Assembly (NCBI RefSeq): GCF_900105045.1
Contig: NZ_LT629739.1
Span: forward strand, 2,976,001-3,040,000
Origin: Brevibacterium picturae
Lineage (GTDB): Bacteria; Actinomycetota; Actinomycetes; Actinomycetales; Brevibacteriaceae
Length of the DNA: 64,000 nucleotides
Direction: 5' to 3'
Shown here piece by piece: positions 26,747 to 34,479 of this stretch (its first letter is position 1; each line of letters begins with the position of its first letter). A model generated the notes under the pieces. The model searched no databases, was not told the origin of the DNA, and was given only the letters and a program-made list of their open reading frames with translations. Made by a program: the position numbers and the translations under genes.

Positions 26747-27289
26747 TCACTCTGCCTCGGGGGCGGTCATGTCCTTCTTCGTCTCACGGAGGAAGCGGAT
26801 CACCACTTCGCGTTCGGCTGAGGTCAGCCGTGCTGCCGCGTGGAAGCGTCGAGACTGTTGGCGTCCTACAGTCTCGATCGCCGAAGTGTAGGTGTGTGGC
26901 GTGACACTGACTTTCTGAGCTCTGCGATCATCTGGGTGAGGGGCTCGTTCGATGTGCCCGGCGAGTTCTAATCGAGCGAGCAGCTTCGTCGTCGCCGAGT
27001 TCGAGATGCCCAGATGCTCGGCGATGCCTCCGGGTGTGCCTACGACATCACGGTGAGAGCAGATGATGAGGTAGTGGATGGCCCTCATGTCTGTGGCGTT
27101 GAGTTTCATGTACTGCTGAGAGGCCTCTGACATAGCCTGTTCGGCTTCGCGAAGCTCACCGAAGGCGGTCATGAGTTCACCGATCTGAGCCACAGCCGCG
27201 GCTGACATGCTCGATCGATCAATGAGCTTCTGCTGCGGATCACTCGAGTCAACATCGTAGACCGCTGACTTCTCAATGTTCGCCACCAC
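26747..27289 (-). CDS. MarR-family regulator, paralogue of the crt regulator
   Basis: 180 residues. The winged helix includes GGIAEHLGISNSATTKLLARLELAGHI and the wing RAPHPDDRRAQKVSVTP. It aligns end to end by eye with the MarR protein at 39588-40142 (shared LSEAS/MSEAS, DMRAI, TTKL, RAPHP, ETVGRQ, RRF, VVIRFL/VVVRFL). The two bracket the carotenoid genes. CrtR, a MarR protein of C. glutamicum, represses crt genes. This copy may act on the MMPL gene, the SDR gene, or both. Confidence 0.85.
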   Translation of the reverse strand: MVANIEKSAVYDVDSSDPQQKLIDRSSMSAAAVAQIGELMTAFGELREAEQAMSEASQQYMKLNATDMRAIHYLIICSHRDVVGTPGGIAEHLGISNSATTKLLARLELAGHIERAPHPDDRRAQKVSVTPHTYTSAIETVGRQQSRRFHAAARLTSAEREVVIRFLRETKKDMTAPEAE

Positions 27290-27562
27290 ATACCCCGCTG
27301 TTGCCCCTGGCGTGTTTCATCGTCGAGCCATGTGGACTCGTCGCAGATCGCCGGAACCCATCATAGTCGCTGAGGTTTCGTGCCCCTGGGCGCATGGTGG
27401 TCGTGAACCCCGAGTGACTTCAGCAGCACAGTGCGGATGGTCTGTGAACACCATCTGCAGGGAGGACTTCTTGCCCGCCGAGAAGCGGTGCAGCTTATCG
27501 GTCAACCCCTGCGTGTCAGGGTGATCACCTCGGGCGCACGGGAAGTCGCCTCTGTCATCCAC

Positions 27563-27573
27563 TAGCCAGGCTA
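27563..27573. promoter_or_regulatory. Candidate CrtR-type operator, site A
   Basis: TAGCCAGGCTA is a dyad with arms TAGCC and GGCTA. In extended form (CGTTAGCCTGGCTAG on the minus strand) it matches the sites at 29328 and 39537. It lies about 230 bases before the SDR-crtB-crtI genes. Confidence 0.5.
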
Positions 27574-27603
27574 ACGAATCGCGCTTATGGTGACAGCGTG
27601 GCC

Positions 27604-27635
27604 CTTCGCAGCTTCGCAGCTTCGCAGCTTCGCAG
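27604..27635. repeat. 8-bp tandem repeat, 4 copies
   Basis: CTTCGCAG is repeated four times head to tail. The 8-base unit is not a multiple of three, which supports a noncoding location. Confidence 0.85.
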
Positions 27636-27794
27636 GTGGAGTGACGCGGTGTGCCGAGCAGTATGGTTTCAGCAGTCAGGCTCGATGAAGAACGGTGTGA
27701 TCATGATCGAAGAACTCAGTGACCTGGGTACCAGGAGCCGGTGCACAGTGACAGGCATCTGCGCCCCATTGTGATGACCCCTGAGGACGTGCCT

Positions 27795-29330
27795 ATGCCG
27801 CAATCTCAACCCGAAACCATCGAACCATCGCCTCATCCCCGCACGGTCCTGGTGCTCGGCGCCACCGGCTACATCGGGGGACGGCTCGTCCCTCGCCTCC
27901 TGCAGGCCGGTCACCGCGTTCGCGTCGCCGTGAGATCGCCGCACAAGCTCGAACAGGTGCCATGGGCCGATGACGTCGACATCCATCGCGTCGACCTCGA
28001 CGATGGGGACGGCCTCGTCGAGGCGGCAACCGGGGCCGATGTCATCCACCACCTGGTCCATTCGATGGGATCGGGGCGCAACTTCGAAGAGAAGGAGGCC
28101 GCAACGGCCAGGCGGGTAGCCGAAGCGGCAGAAGCCGCCGGTGTTCGCCGCATCGTCTACCTCGGAGGACTCCATCCCGACAAGGCGAACTTGTCCATGC
28201 ACATGCGGTCGCGGGCGCAGGTCGGCCGGATTCTCATCGACTCGCCTGTGCCCGCCGTCGCTTTCCAGGCGGGCATCATCATCGGATCAGGATCGGCCTC
28301 CTTCGAGATGGTGCGTCACCTCGCCCTGACCTTGAGACTGATGCCGGCGCCGAGGTGGGTCACCAATCACGTCGAGCCGCTGGCGGTCCGTGATGTGCTC
28401 TACTACCTCCTCCAGGCCGTCGACATCGACTCCGACGTCAATCGTGCGTTCGACATCGGATCCCATGATGTCCTCAGATACGCCGAGATCATGAAGCGAT
28501 TCGCTGCGATCGCTGGACTCAAGCCCCGGCACGTCCTCACTCTGCCTCTTCCTGCACCCACGCTCTCCGGAATCTGGGTCGGCCTCGTCACCCCGCTGCC
28601 GTTCACGCTGACACTGCCGCTCGTCCAGTCGCTGCAAGAGGACGCTGTGACCAAAGACCGCGATGTCGACGCGGTGATATCTCCTCCTCCAGACGGTCTG
28701 CTCGACTTCGAGCAGTCTGTGCGTCTGGCTCTGCTGCGCGAAGCCGAAGGGGCCGTCGACACCAATTGGGATGCCGATGCCGGTGAACTAGCCCAGGCCG
28801 CGAAGCCGCTGCCCAGTGACCCCGAATGGGCTGGAGAGCGCGTCTTCACCGACGACCGGACACTGCACTTTCCTGAGCTGACCCCCGAGCGGATCTGGCC
28901 GGTCATCGAAAGCATCGGAGGGCGGAATGGCTGGTACTCGTGGCCGCTGGCATGGAAGGTGCGCGGAGTCTGGGACAAGATCGTGGGAGGTGCCGGCCTC
29001 AACCGCGGGCGGCGGCTGCCCGACCGCCTTCGGGTCGGCGACCCGGTCGACTGGTGGCGGGTCGAAGAACTCGAGCCTGAACATCGACTCCTCCTGCGAG
29101 CGGAGATGCGGGTCTCGGGCAGCGCCTGGCTCGAATTCACCACCACCGATGCCGGGCGCGGCTGCGAATTCAGGCAGCGAGCGATCTTCATTCCCAAGGG
29201 TGTCCGCGGCCGGGTCTACTGGGCATTCGTCTCACCATTTCACCGGTTCATCTTTCCTGCCATGGCGAAGAACATCGCCCGGGCGGCGAAAAAATCTCAC
29301 CTCGATCGACGCAGAGAACTTGATCGTTAG
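27795..29330 (+). CDS. SDR-type NAD(P)-binding protein fused to DUF2867
   Basis: I favour ATG 27795 (MPQSQPET), with GAGG about 9 bases upstream; ATG 27774 is possible. The 511-residue product has an N-terminal Rossmann domain (VLVLGATGYIGGRLVPRLL, about residues 18-37) of the atypical/extended SDR type and a C-terminal domain from about residue 345 that matches DUF2867 (GWYSWPLAWKVRGVWDK, LEFTTTDAGRGCEFRQRAIF). It lies directly upstream of crtB and shares its 3' end with a candidate crt operator, so it may modify a carotenoid or terpenoid intermediate. That is inference; no substrate is known. Confidence 0.82.
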   Translation: MPQSQPETIEPSPHPRTVLVLGATGYIGGRLVPRLLQAGHRVRVAVRSPHKLEQVPWADDVDIHRVDLDDGDGLVEAATGADVIHHLVHSMGSGRNFEEKEAATARRVAEAAEAAGVRRIVYLGGLHPDKANLSMHMRSRAQVGRILIDSPVPAVAFQAGIIIGSGSASFEMVRHLALTLRLMPAPRWVTNHVEPLAVRDVLYYLLQAVDIDSDVNRAFDIGSHDVLRYAEIMKRFAAIAGLKPRHVLTLPLPAPTLSGIWVGLVTPLPFTLTLPLVQSLQEDAVTKDRDVDAVISPPPDGLLDFEQSVRLALLREAEGAVDTNWDADAGELAQAAKPLPSDPEWAGERVFTDDRTLHFPELTPERIWPVIESIGGRNGWYSWPLAWKVRGVWDKIVGGAGLNRGRRLPDRLRVGDPVDWWRVEELEPEHRLLLRAEMRVSGSAWLEFTTTDAGRGCEFRQRAIFIPKGVRGRVYWAFVSPFHRFIFPAMAKNIARAAKKSHLDRRRELDR

Positions 29331-29338
29331 CTAAGCTA
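29328..29338 (+). promoter_or_regulatory. Candidate crtB leaderless promoter with CrtR-type operator, site B
   Basis: TAGCTAAGCTA is a perfect dyad that begins in the stop codon of the SDR gene. The TAAGCT within it (29332-29337) fits an actinobacterial -10 (TAnnnT) and ends 7 bases before the crtB ATG. No ribosome-binding site precedes crtB, which fits a leaderless transcript. Confidence 0.5.
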
Positions 29339-29344
29339 GCGATT

Positions 29345-30241
29345 ATGTTCTCACCGACGCATCAGGTGTTCAGCCACACGGCACAGCAGGCGGCCGAGGC
29401 CGTCATTTCGAACTATTCGACGTCTTTCGGACTGGCCACAAGGCTCCTCGGCCCCGCCCGCCGGCACCATATCCGCAACATCTATGCCCTCGTGAGGATC
29501 GCCGATGAGATCGTTGATGGTCTCGCCGCGGACGCAGGACTCGATGCGAGCGAGCAGCGTGAACTGCTAGACAACTTCGCTGATGCAACCCGCAGCGCAC
29601 TGCGATTCGGCATCAGTGACAACCTCGTCATCCACGCGTTTGCCCAGACAGCCAGGACGACCGGAATCACGTTTGACCTCATCGAGCCGTTCTTCGCCTC
29701 AATGCGAGCAGATGTGGGCACCCCGAATGATCCTCCCGCACCCGTCCGTGGCCTCCTCGCGGACGAACATCGTGATTACGTCTACGGCTCCGCCGAGGTG
29801 GTCGGCCTCATGTGCCTCAAGGTCTTCCTCAGCGATCAGGACCGCACCCCTGCCCAGGTTGAGGCCCTGGAATTCGGTGCGCGGCAGCTCGGGGCGGCGT
29901 TTCAGAACATCAATTTCCTCCGCGATCTGGCCGACGACAGTGTGCGGCTGCATCGCAGCTATCTCACCGCTGAGAGTCGTCTCTCGGATTCTGACAAGAC
30001 CGCGTGGGTGATCATTGTCCGGCAGCAGCTCGCACACGCTCAGGCCACGTTCTCCCTGCTGCCGAAGGATGCCAGAACGGCGGTGAGAACTGCCGCGGCG
30101 CTCTTCGCCGCTCTCAACGACAGGATCGCAGTCACTCCCGTTGATCGCCTGTATCAGGAGCGCGTGCGCGTGCCCAACGTGGTGAAAGCCAGGCTTGTAT
30201 CGCGAGCCATCCTCTCCACAGTGAGGGAGGGGCGGCCATGA
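29345..30241 (+). CDS. crtB: Phytoene synthase
   Basis: The 298-residue squalene/phytoene synthase family protein joins two geranylgeranyl diphosphates to phytoene. The two aspartate-rich magnesium sites are DEIVD (54-58) and DLADD (194-198), with the family signatures RIADEIVDG and QLGAAFQNINFLRDL. The ATG lacks a ribosome-binding site and is 14 bases after the SDR stop. Its stop overlaps the crtI start (ATGA). The second step of the carotenoid route, after CrtE. Confidence 0.95.
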   Translation: MFSPTHQVFSHTAQQAAEAVISNYSTSFGLATRLLGPARRHHIRNIYALVRIADEIVDGLAADAGLDASEQRELLDNFADATRSALRFGISDNLVIHAFAQTARTTGITFDLIEPFFASMRADVGTPNDPPAPVRGLLADEHRDYVYGSAEVVGLMCLKVFLSDQDRTPAQVEALEFGARQLGAAFQNINFLRDLADDSVRLHRSYLTAESRLSDSDKTAWVIIVRQQLAHAQATFSLLPKDARTAVRTAAALFAALNDRIAVTPVDRLYQERVRVPNVVKARLVSRAILSTVREGRP

Positions 30242-31848
30242 CGCGACGCATCGGTGTCATCGGTGGCGGAGCCGCGGGGTTGGCCACTGCCGCACTCTTG
30301 GCGCGCGAGGGACACACGGTCGACCTCTTCGAGCAGAATTCGACTCTCGGCGGTCGTATCGGTTCGATCGAGCGGGACGGTTATCGGTTCGACACCGGAC
30401 CGTCCTGGTACTTGATGCCGGAGGTCTTCGAACATTTCTTCAACCTCGTCGGAACCACAGCCGCCGCCGAACTGGATCTGCGCACCCTCGACCCCGCCTA
30501 CACCGTCTTCAGCCCCGCCTCGGCATCCTCACACGCACAGGCGATCACAATTCCGCAGGGCCAAGCCCAGGTGCTCGAGGCCTTCGAGCACATCGAGCGG
30601 GGCAGCGGCCGTTCTCTGAACCGATATCTAGCATCGGCCAACCGCACCAAGAACATGGCGATCGACTACTTTCTCTACAACCCCTTCACCTCGCCGATGT
30701 CGATGCTTCGGTCCGAGATCATGACCGCGCTCCCGACTCTGGTGCGTCTGCTCGGGACATCTCTTGAACGCTTCTCCTCCGCCTCGGTGCGGCATCCCGT
30801 GCTGCGACAGATCCTCCAGTACCCGGCGATCTTCCTCGGTACGGACCCGCGGAAGGCGCCGGCGATCTACCATCTGATGAGCGCTCTGGACCTTGGCGAC
30901 GGGGTCCAGTACCCCATGGGAGGGTTCAGGACCATCGTCGACGCCTTGACCCGCATCGTCGACGAATCCGGGGTCCGAGTGCACACCAATGCTGCTGTCA
31001 GACACATATCTGCCGTCCCGCAGAGAGGTCGACGCCGGAAAGTCACCGGCCTCGCCTGGGCGGACCAGGAGGGTCGCAAGCACGAGCACCGCTGCGATGT
31101 CGTCGTCTCCGCCGCTGATCTCCACTACACGGAGACTCGGCTCCTGGACCATGTCGATCAGAGCCGCCCGGAGAGCTGGTGGGAGAGGGTGACAAGCGGC
31201 CCGGGCGCGATTCTGGTCTTCCTCGGAGTCGAGGGAGAGATCCCGCAGCTTCCACATCACTCACTGTTCTTCACCGACGACTGGTCGACCAACTTCGACG
31301 ACATCTTCGGGCCTCGACCGAAGATCTCCTCCCCGGCCTCGGCCTATGTGTGCAAGCCCAGCCACACCGATCCGAGCGTGGCACCGCCCGACCACGAGAA
31401 TCTGTTCATCCTCATCCCCGTGCCGGCCGATGCCGGACTGGGCGCTGGCGGCCGCGATGGGAAGGGGGATCCGCGCATCGAACGTGCAGCGGATCGAGCC
31501 ATCGATCAGGTTGCCCAGTGGGCCGACATCCCTGACCTGAGAGATCGGATCAGGTTTCGGCAGACACAGGGGCCGACAGACTTCTCCAGCAGCTACAATT
31601 CGTGGCTCGGGGGCATGCTCGGGCCCGCCCATACGCTGCGCCAGAGTGCGATGTTCCGCCAGCAGAATGTCTCCAACAAGGTGGAGGGACTCTACTACGC
31701 AGGTGCGACGACCGCTCCCGGCGTCGGCGTGCCGATGTGTCTGATCAGTGCTGAACTGGTCCTCAAGCGCATTCGAGGGGACTCAAGTCCGGGACCGCTG
31801 CCCATCGACGATGATCCCTTCGAGACAGCGGTGTCTCAGCCGTTGTAG
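30238..31848 (+). CDS. crtI: Phytoene desaturase
   Basis: 536 residues with the N-terminal FAD-binding fold IGVIGGGAAGLATAALLA, FEQNSTLGGRIGS, and the C-terminal CrtI signature YYAGATTAPGVGVPMCLISA. It introduces the double bonds that convert phytoene to lycopene, as required for a downstream lycopene cyclase. Translationally coupled to crtB. Its last 13 bases overlap the end of a small convergent gene. Confidence 0.95.
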   Translation: MTRRIGVIGGGAAGLATAALLAREGHTVDLFEQNSTLGGRIGSIERDGYRFDTGPSWYLMPEVFEHFFNLVGTTAAAELDLRTLDPAYTVFSPASASSHAQAITIPQGQAQVLEAFEHIERGSGRSLNRYLASANRTKNMAIDYFLYNPFTSPMSMLRSEIMTALPTLVRLLGTSLERFSSASVRHPVLRQILQYPAIFLGTDPRKAPAIYHLMSALDLGDGVQYPMGGFRTIVDALTRIVDESGVRVHTNAAVRHISAVPQRGRRRKVTGLAWADQEGRKHEHRCDVVVSAADLHYTETRLLDHVDQSRPESWWERVTSGPGAILVFLGVEGEIPQLPHHSLFFTDDWSTNFDDIFGPRPKISSPASAYVCKPSHTDPSVAPPDHENLFILIPVPADAGLGAGGRDGKGDPRIERAADRAIDQVAQWADIPDLRDRIRFRQTQGPTDFSSSYNSWLGGMLGPAHTLRQSAMFRQQNVSNKVEGLYYAGATTAPGVGVPMCLISAELVLKRIRGDSSPGPLPIDDDPFETAVSQPL

Positions 31849-32006
31849 GGCTCGAGCTCATCTGCGCTGTAGTAGTGCTGCGCGAGGTCGTTGACTCGAA
31901 CGAGGTACTTGCCACGTTCTTCGTCGAAGACTTCGATCTTGCCGGTGCTGCCGTTCATGGGTTCGCCGGTGATCGTCACGGTGTCGCCTGTGTTGAATTC
32001 AGCCAT
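31836..32006 (-). CDS. 56-residue small protein with KOW-like start
   Basis: The frame begins MAEFNTGDTVTITG, includes GEPMNGSTGKIEVFDEERG and ends at the TGA at 31836, inside the 3' end of crtI. The GDTVxITGxxxNGxTGKI pattern resembles KOW/SH3-like beta-barrel starts of small actinobacterial proteins. It starts 3 bases after the NAD-epimerase stop and so is the last gene of the idi-crtE operon or a neighbour of it. Function unknown, perhaps nucleic-acid binding. Confidence 0.7.
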   Translation of the reverse strand: MAEFNTGDTVTITGEPMNGSTGKIEVFDEERGKYLVRVNDLAQHYYSADELEPYNG

Positions 32007-32009
32007 ACC

Positions 32010-32837
32010 TCAGTTTAGGCCCGCTGGCTCGGGACCGTGCAACTGGTGCGAGTATCCGTCGCGGAAGGTGGGGAAGTCCAACGATCCGAGGAAGTCATGG
32101 AACCGGGTGTTCTCGATCCGTCTTCCCGCTTCGGGTTCTGCCCTCAGATCTGGTGGAGGCGAGACGTTCAGCGCGGAGGCCAGATATTCGACGACCTCAC
32201 CCAGCTGGACCGGACACGAGTCCGCGGCGTGCAGGAGCTGAGGTGGGTCAGGGGCGAACAGGAGAGCTTCCAGGCCTCGGATGAGATCACGGTGGTGAAC
32301 GCGATTCGTCCACCGTCGGTAGTTCACGGCTCGGCCGGAGAGGACTCCGTCGACGAGCCGAGAGCCCTCGCGACCATAGATCCCGGCGGCCCGAACGATT
32401 GAGGCGGATGCGAACGTGCTGCGAATGAGCTGCTCGGTCTCCCAGAGAGTGCGGGCAGGGCCTGAGCCAGGGCGGGGCACAGTGTCCTCGTTCGCAGTCT
32501 CGCCGGGCGACGCACTGCCGAGGACTCGAGTCGAGGACACGAGGATCACCCGCTTGGGTCGGGAGCGCAGGATGCTGATCAGGCCTTCGACTCCGCGGCG
32601 ATACGTCTGCTCATAGCCCGCATCGGAATAGTCATCGGGAGTCAGCGTGATGACCACCGAGTCAATGTCGTCGATGGTGGTGTCATCGGGGTTGCCGAGG
32701 TCCACGGCAAGCGTTTCGAATGAGTCGGGAAGCTGGTCAGGGTGTCGGCGCGCACCAATGACCTCGTGGCCGCTTCGCACCAGCCGCAGTCCCAATCGCG
32801 TTCCGAGATCACCGCATCCTGCCAGAAGCACCCTCAT
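32010..32837 (-). CDS. NAD(P)-dependent epimerase/SDR-like protein (YeeZ-type)
   Basis: 275 residues with a Rossmann start MRVLLAGCGDLGTRLGLRLV and the extended-SDR features VILVSSTRVLG and RAAGIYGREGSRL. The canonical YxxxK is not obvious, as in the YeeZ-like group. Its ATG overlaps the photolyase stop (ATGA), so it is co-expressed with the carotenoid/photolyase operon. Substrate unknown. Confidence 0.82.
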   Translation of the reverse strand: MRVLLAGCGDLGTRLGLRLVRSGHEVIGARRHPDQLPDSFETLAVDLGNPDDTTIDDIDSVVITLTPDDYSDAGYEQTYRRGVEGLISILRSRPKRVILVSSTRVLGSASPGETANEDTVPRPGSGPARTLWETEQLIRSTFASASIVRAAGIYGREGSRLVDGVLSGRAVNYRRWTNRVHHRDLIRGLEALLFAPDPPQLLHAADSCPVQLGEVVEYLASALNVSPPPDLRAEPEAGRRIENTRFHDFLGSLDFPTFRDGYSHQLHGPEPAGLN

Positions 32838-34333
32838 GTTCGGACCTCCTTCGTGTCATCATTCTCTCCGGACGCGGATCCTGCGGAGGCAGGTCCTGCT
32901 GACACATTCTTCATGTGATCGTAGGCACTCAGTGCGGCCTGCCGCGAATCCGCGAGACCGACGATGGGAGCGGGCGCGGCTTCCGGGGCGTAGGGCAGCC
33001 AGTCATCGATATAGGCGTCGTCGGGGTCGAAGCGTTCGCGTTGGCGTTCGGGATTGAATACACGGAAATAGGGAGCGGCATCGGCACCACTGCCGGCGAC
33101 CCACTGCCAGGAGACCGGGTTGTTGGCTTCATCGGCGTCGACGAGGGTGTCCCAGAACCATTGTTCTCCGCACCACCAATGCTGGAGGAGGTTCTTGGTG
33201 AGAAAGCTCGCAGTGACCATGCGAACCCGATTGTGCATCCAGCCTGTCTCCCACAGCTGGGCCATTCCTGCATCGACGAGTGGATAGCCGGTGGTCCCCG
33301 ACCTCCAATGGGCCAGCGCATCAGCGTCGTCTTCGTAGGGGAAGTTTCGGAACTCACTTCTGATCGGCGCGTAGTCGATGTCGGGGTAGTGGTAGGTCAG
33401 ATGCCAGGAGAATTCGCGCCAGTAGAGCTGACGGATCCACGGTGCGCGATCGTCCGGGGTCACGGATGTCGTCGTCCGAGCGGCGTGGAGCAGCTGTCGT
33501 GGTGACAGTTCTCCGTATCGCAGCCTCGGCGAGAGTCGAGAGGTGCTCTGCGCATCCGAGGGAATATCCCTGGTGGTGCTGTAGCCGTCGATGCCCTCCG
33601 CCAGATCCTCAAGCTGGGCGGCAGCGGCCCTGGTTCCCGGCGACCAGTGGCTGGCGATGGTGTCCTGCCACCACCGGGGGCCGCGGGCTGCGGCGAATTC
33701 TCCTGAACCGGTGCCCGTGCCGTCGAGGAGTCCCAGTCCGTCGAGGTCGGTCACGGCAGTGCAGGCTCGTGCCGATTCCACCAGAGCCGGGTCCAGAGGT
33801 GACTGTGGCTGCGGCGTCGGCAGCGCGTCACCGACCTCGCGACCTGACACGGCCTTCCAGAACGGGGTGAAGACCTTGTAGTGGTCACCGCCCTGAGGTG
33901 CGGCCGTCCAGGGTTCGACGAGGAGGGACCCACCGTGGGAATGGACGACGAAGCCCTGATCGTTCAGAACGGTCTTGATCTGGCTGTCGAGAGCCCGGGA
34001 GGCGGGGGCGTAACGGCGTGACCACCGGAGTGCACCGACGCCGAGGCTGCCGGCCAGGTGCGGAATGATCACAGCAGCCTCACCTGCGGCGAAGAGCAGA
34101 GGAATTCCCAGGTCAGAGAGCTCTTGGTGGAGAACGGCCAGAGATTCATGTGCCCACCACCGGCTTGCCCCACCCATCGGTCTGGGCCCCAGCCCCTCGT
34201 CGTCGCGGACCTCACGGATCCACACGGCGATGACGCGGCCATCGGCACGCGCCGCCGTGAGCGCTGCGTGGTCGCTCACACGCAGGTCATCACGAAACCA
34301 CACCAGGGTGAGGTCGTCGTCGGTTGCGCCCAT
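32834..34333 (-). CDS. phr: Deoxyribodipyrimidine photolyase
   Basis: I start at MGATDDDLTLVWFRDDLRVSD (first base 34333), which overlaps the stop of the small gene before it (TGATG); the frame is open a further 45 codons. The 499-residue product has the N-terminal antenna-binding domain (WFRDDLRVSDH) and the FAD-binding C-terminal half (LYWREFSWHL, GYPLVDAGMAQLWETGWMHN, ADEANNPVSWQWVAGSG), a class I photolyase. It repairs UV-induced pyrimidine dimers using light. Placement with the pigment genes suggests a shared light or stress response. Confidence 0.93.
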   Translation of the reverse strand: MGATDDDLTLVWFRDDLRVSDHAALTAARADGRVIAVWIREVRDDEGLGPRPMGGASRWWAHESLAVLHQELSDLGIPLLFAAGEAAVIIPHLAGSLGVGALRWSRRYAPASRALDSQIKTVLNDQGFVVHSHGGSLLVEPWTAAPQGGDHYKVFTPFWKAVSGREVGDALPTPQPQSPLDPALVESARACTAVTDLDGLGLLDGTGTGSGEFAAARGPRWWQDTIASHWSPGTRAAAAQLEDLAEGIDGYSTTRDIPSDAQSTSRLSPRLRYGELSPRQLLHAARTTTSVTPDDRAPWIRQLYWREFSWHLTYHYPDIDYAPIRSEFRNFPYEDDADALAHWRSGTTGYPLVDAGMAQLWETGWMHNRVRMVTASFLTKNLLQHWWCGEQWFWDTLVDADEANNPVSWQWVAGSGADAAPYFRVFNPERQRERFDPDDAYIDDWLPYAPEAAPAPIVGLADSRQAALSAYDHMKNVSAGPASAGSASGENDDTKEVRT

Positions 34334-34479
34334 CAGCGACCGCCCGTTCGAGCGCGCGTCAGACCTCGATCGTGCATCAGGCACCGACGCGTTTCGTCCG
34401 GATCGAAACGGAGGATCTCCGCATTGAGGGCAGTCGCGAATCCCACGGAATGATGAAGCGATTTCCAATCAGCGGTCAT
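34333..34479 (-). CDS. 48-residue protein between crtU and phr
   Basis: A short frame (MTADWKSLHHSVGF at the start, TRARTGGR at the end) fits exactly between crtU and the photolyase. Its ATG overlaps the crtU stop (ATGA), its TGA overlaps the phr ATG (TGATG), and GAGGAG lies 6 bases before the ATG. This tight coupling on both sides argues that it is translated. No family recognised; basic C-terminus. Confidence 0.6.
   Translation of the reverse strand: MTADWKSLHHSVGFATALNAEILRFDPDETRRCLMHDRGLTRARTGGR

Larger units (their letters stand above)
27290..27794. other. 505-bp gene-poor region between MarR and the SDR-DUF2867 gene
   Basis: It holds one candidate CrtR-type dyad (27563-27573), an 8-base tandem repeat (27604-27635) and a small dyad CCTGG-GTA-CCAGG (27723-27735). 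A minus-strand frame at 27317-27562 follows the dyad but has no recognisable product. No clear gene. Confidence 0.6.

Noticed and set aside
27317..27562. 81-codon minus-strand frame just after the dyad at 27563
   Set aside because: No family, odd composition and a poor start; it might be a decayed gene but I cannot support it.
27723..27735. CCTGG-GTA-CCAGG dyad as an operator
   Set aside because: Short, GC-rich, single occurrence; expected by chance in this composition.
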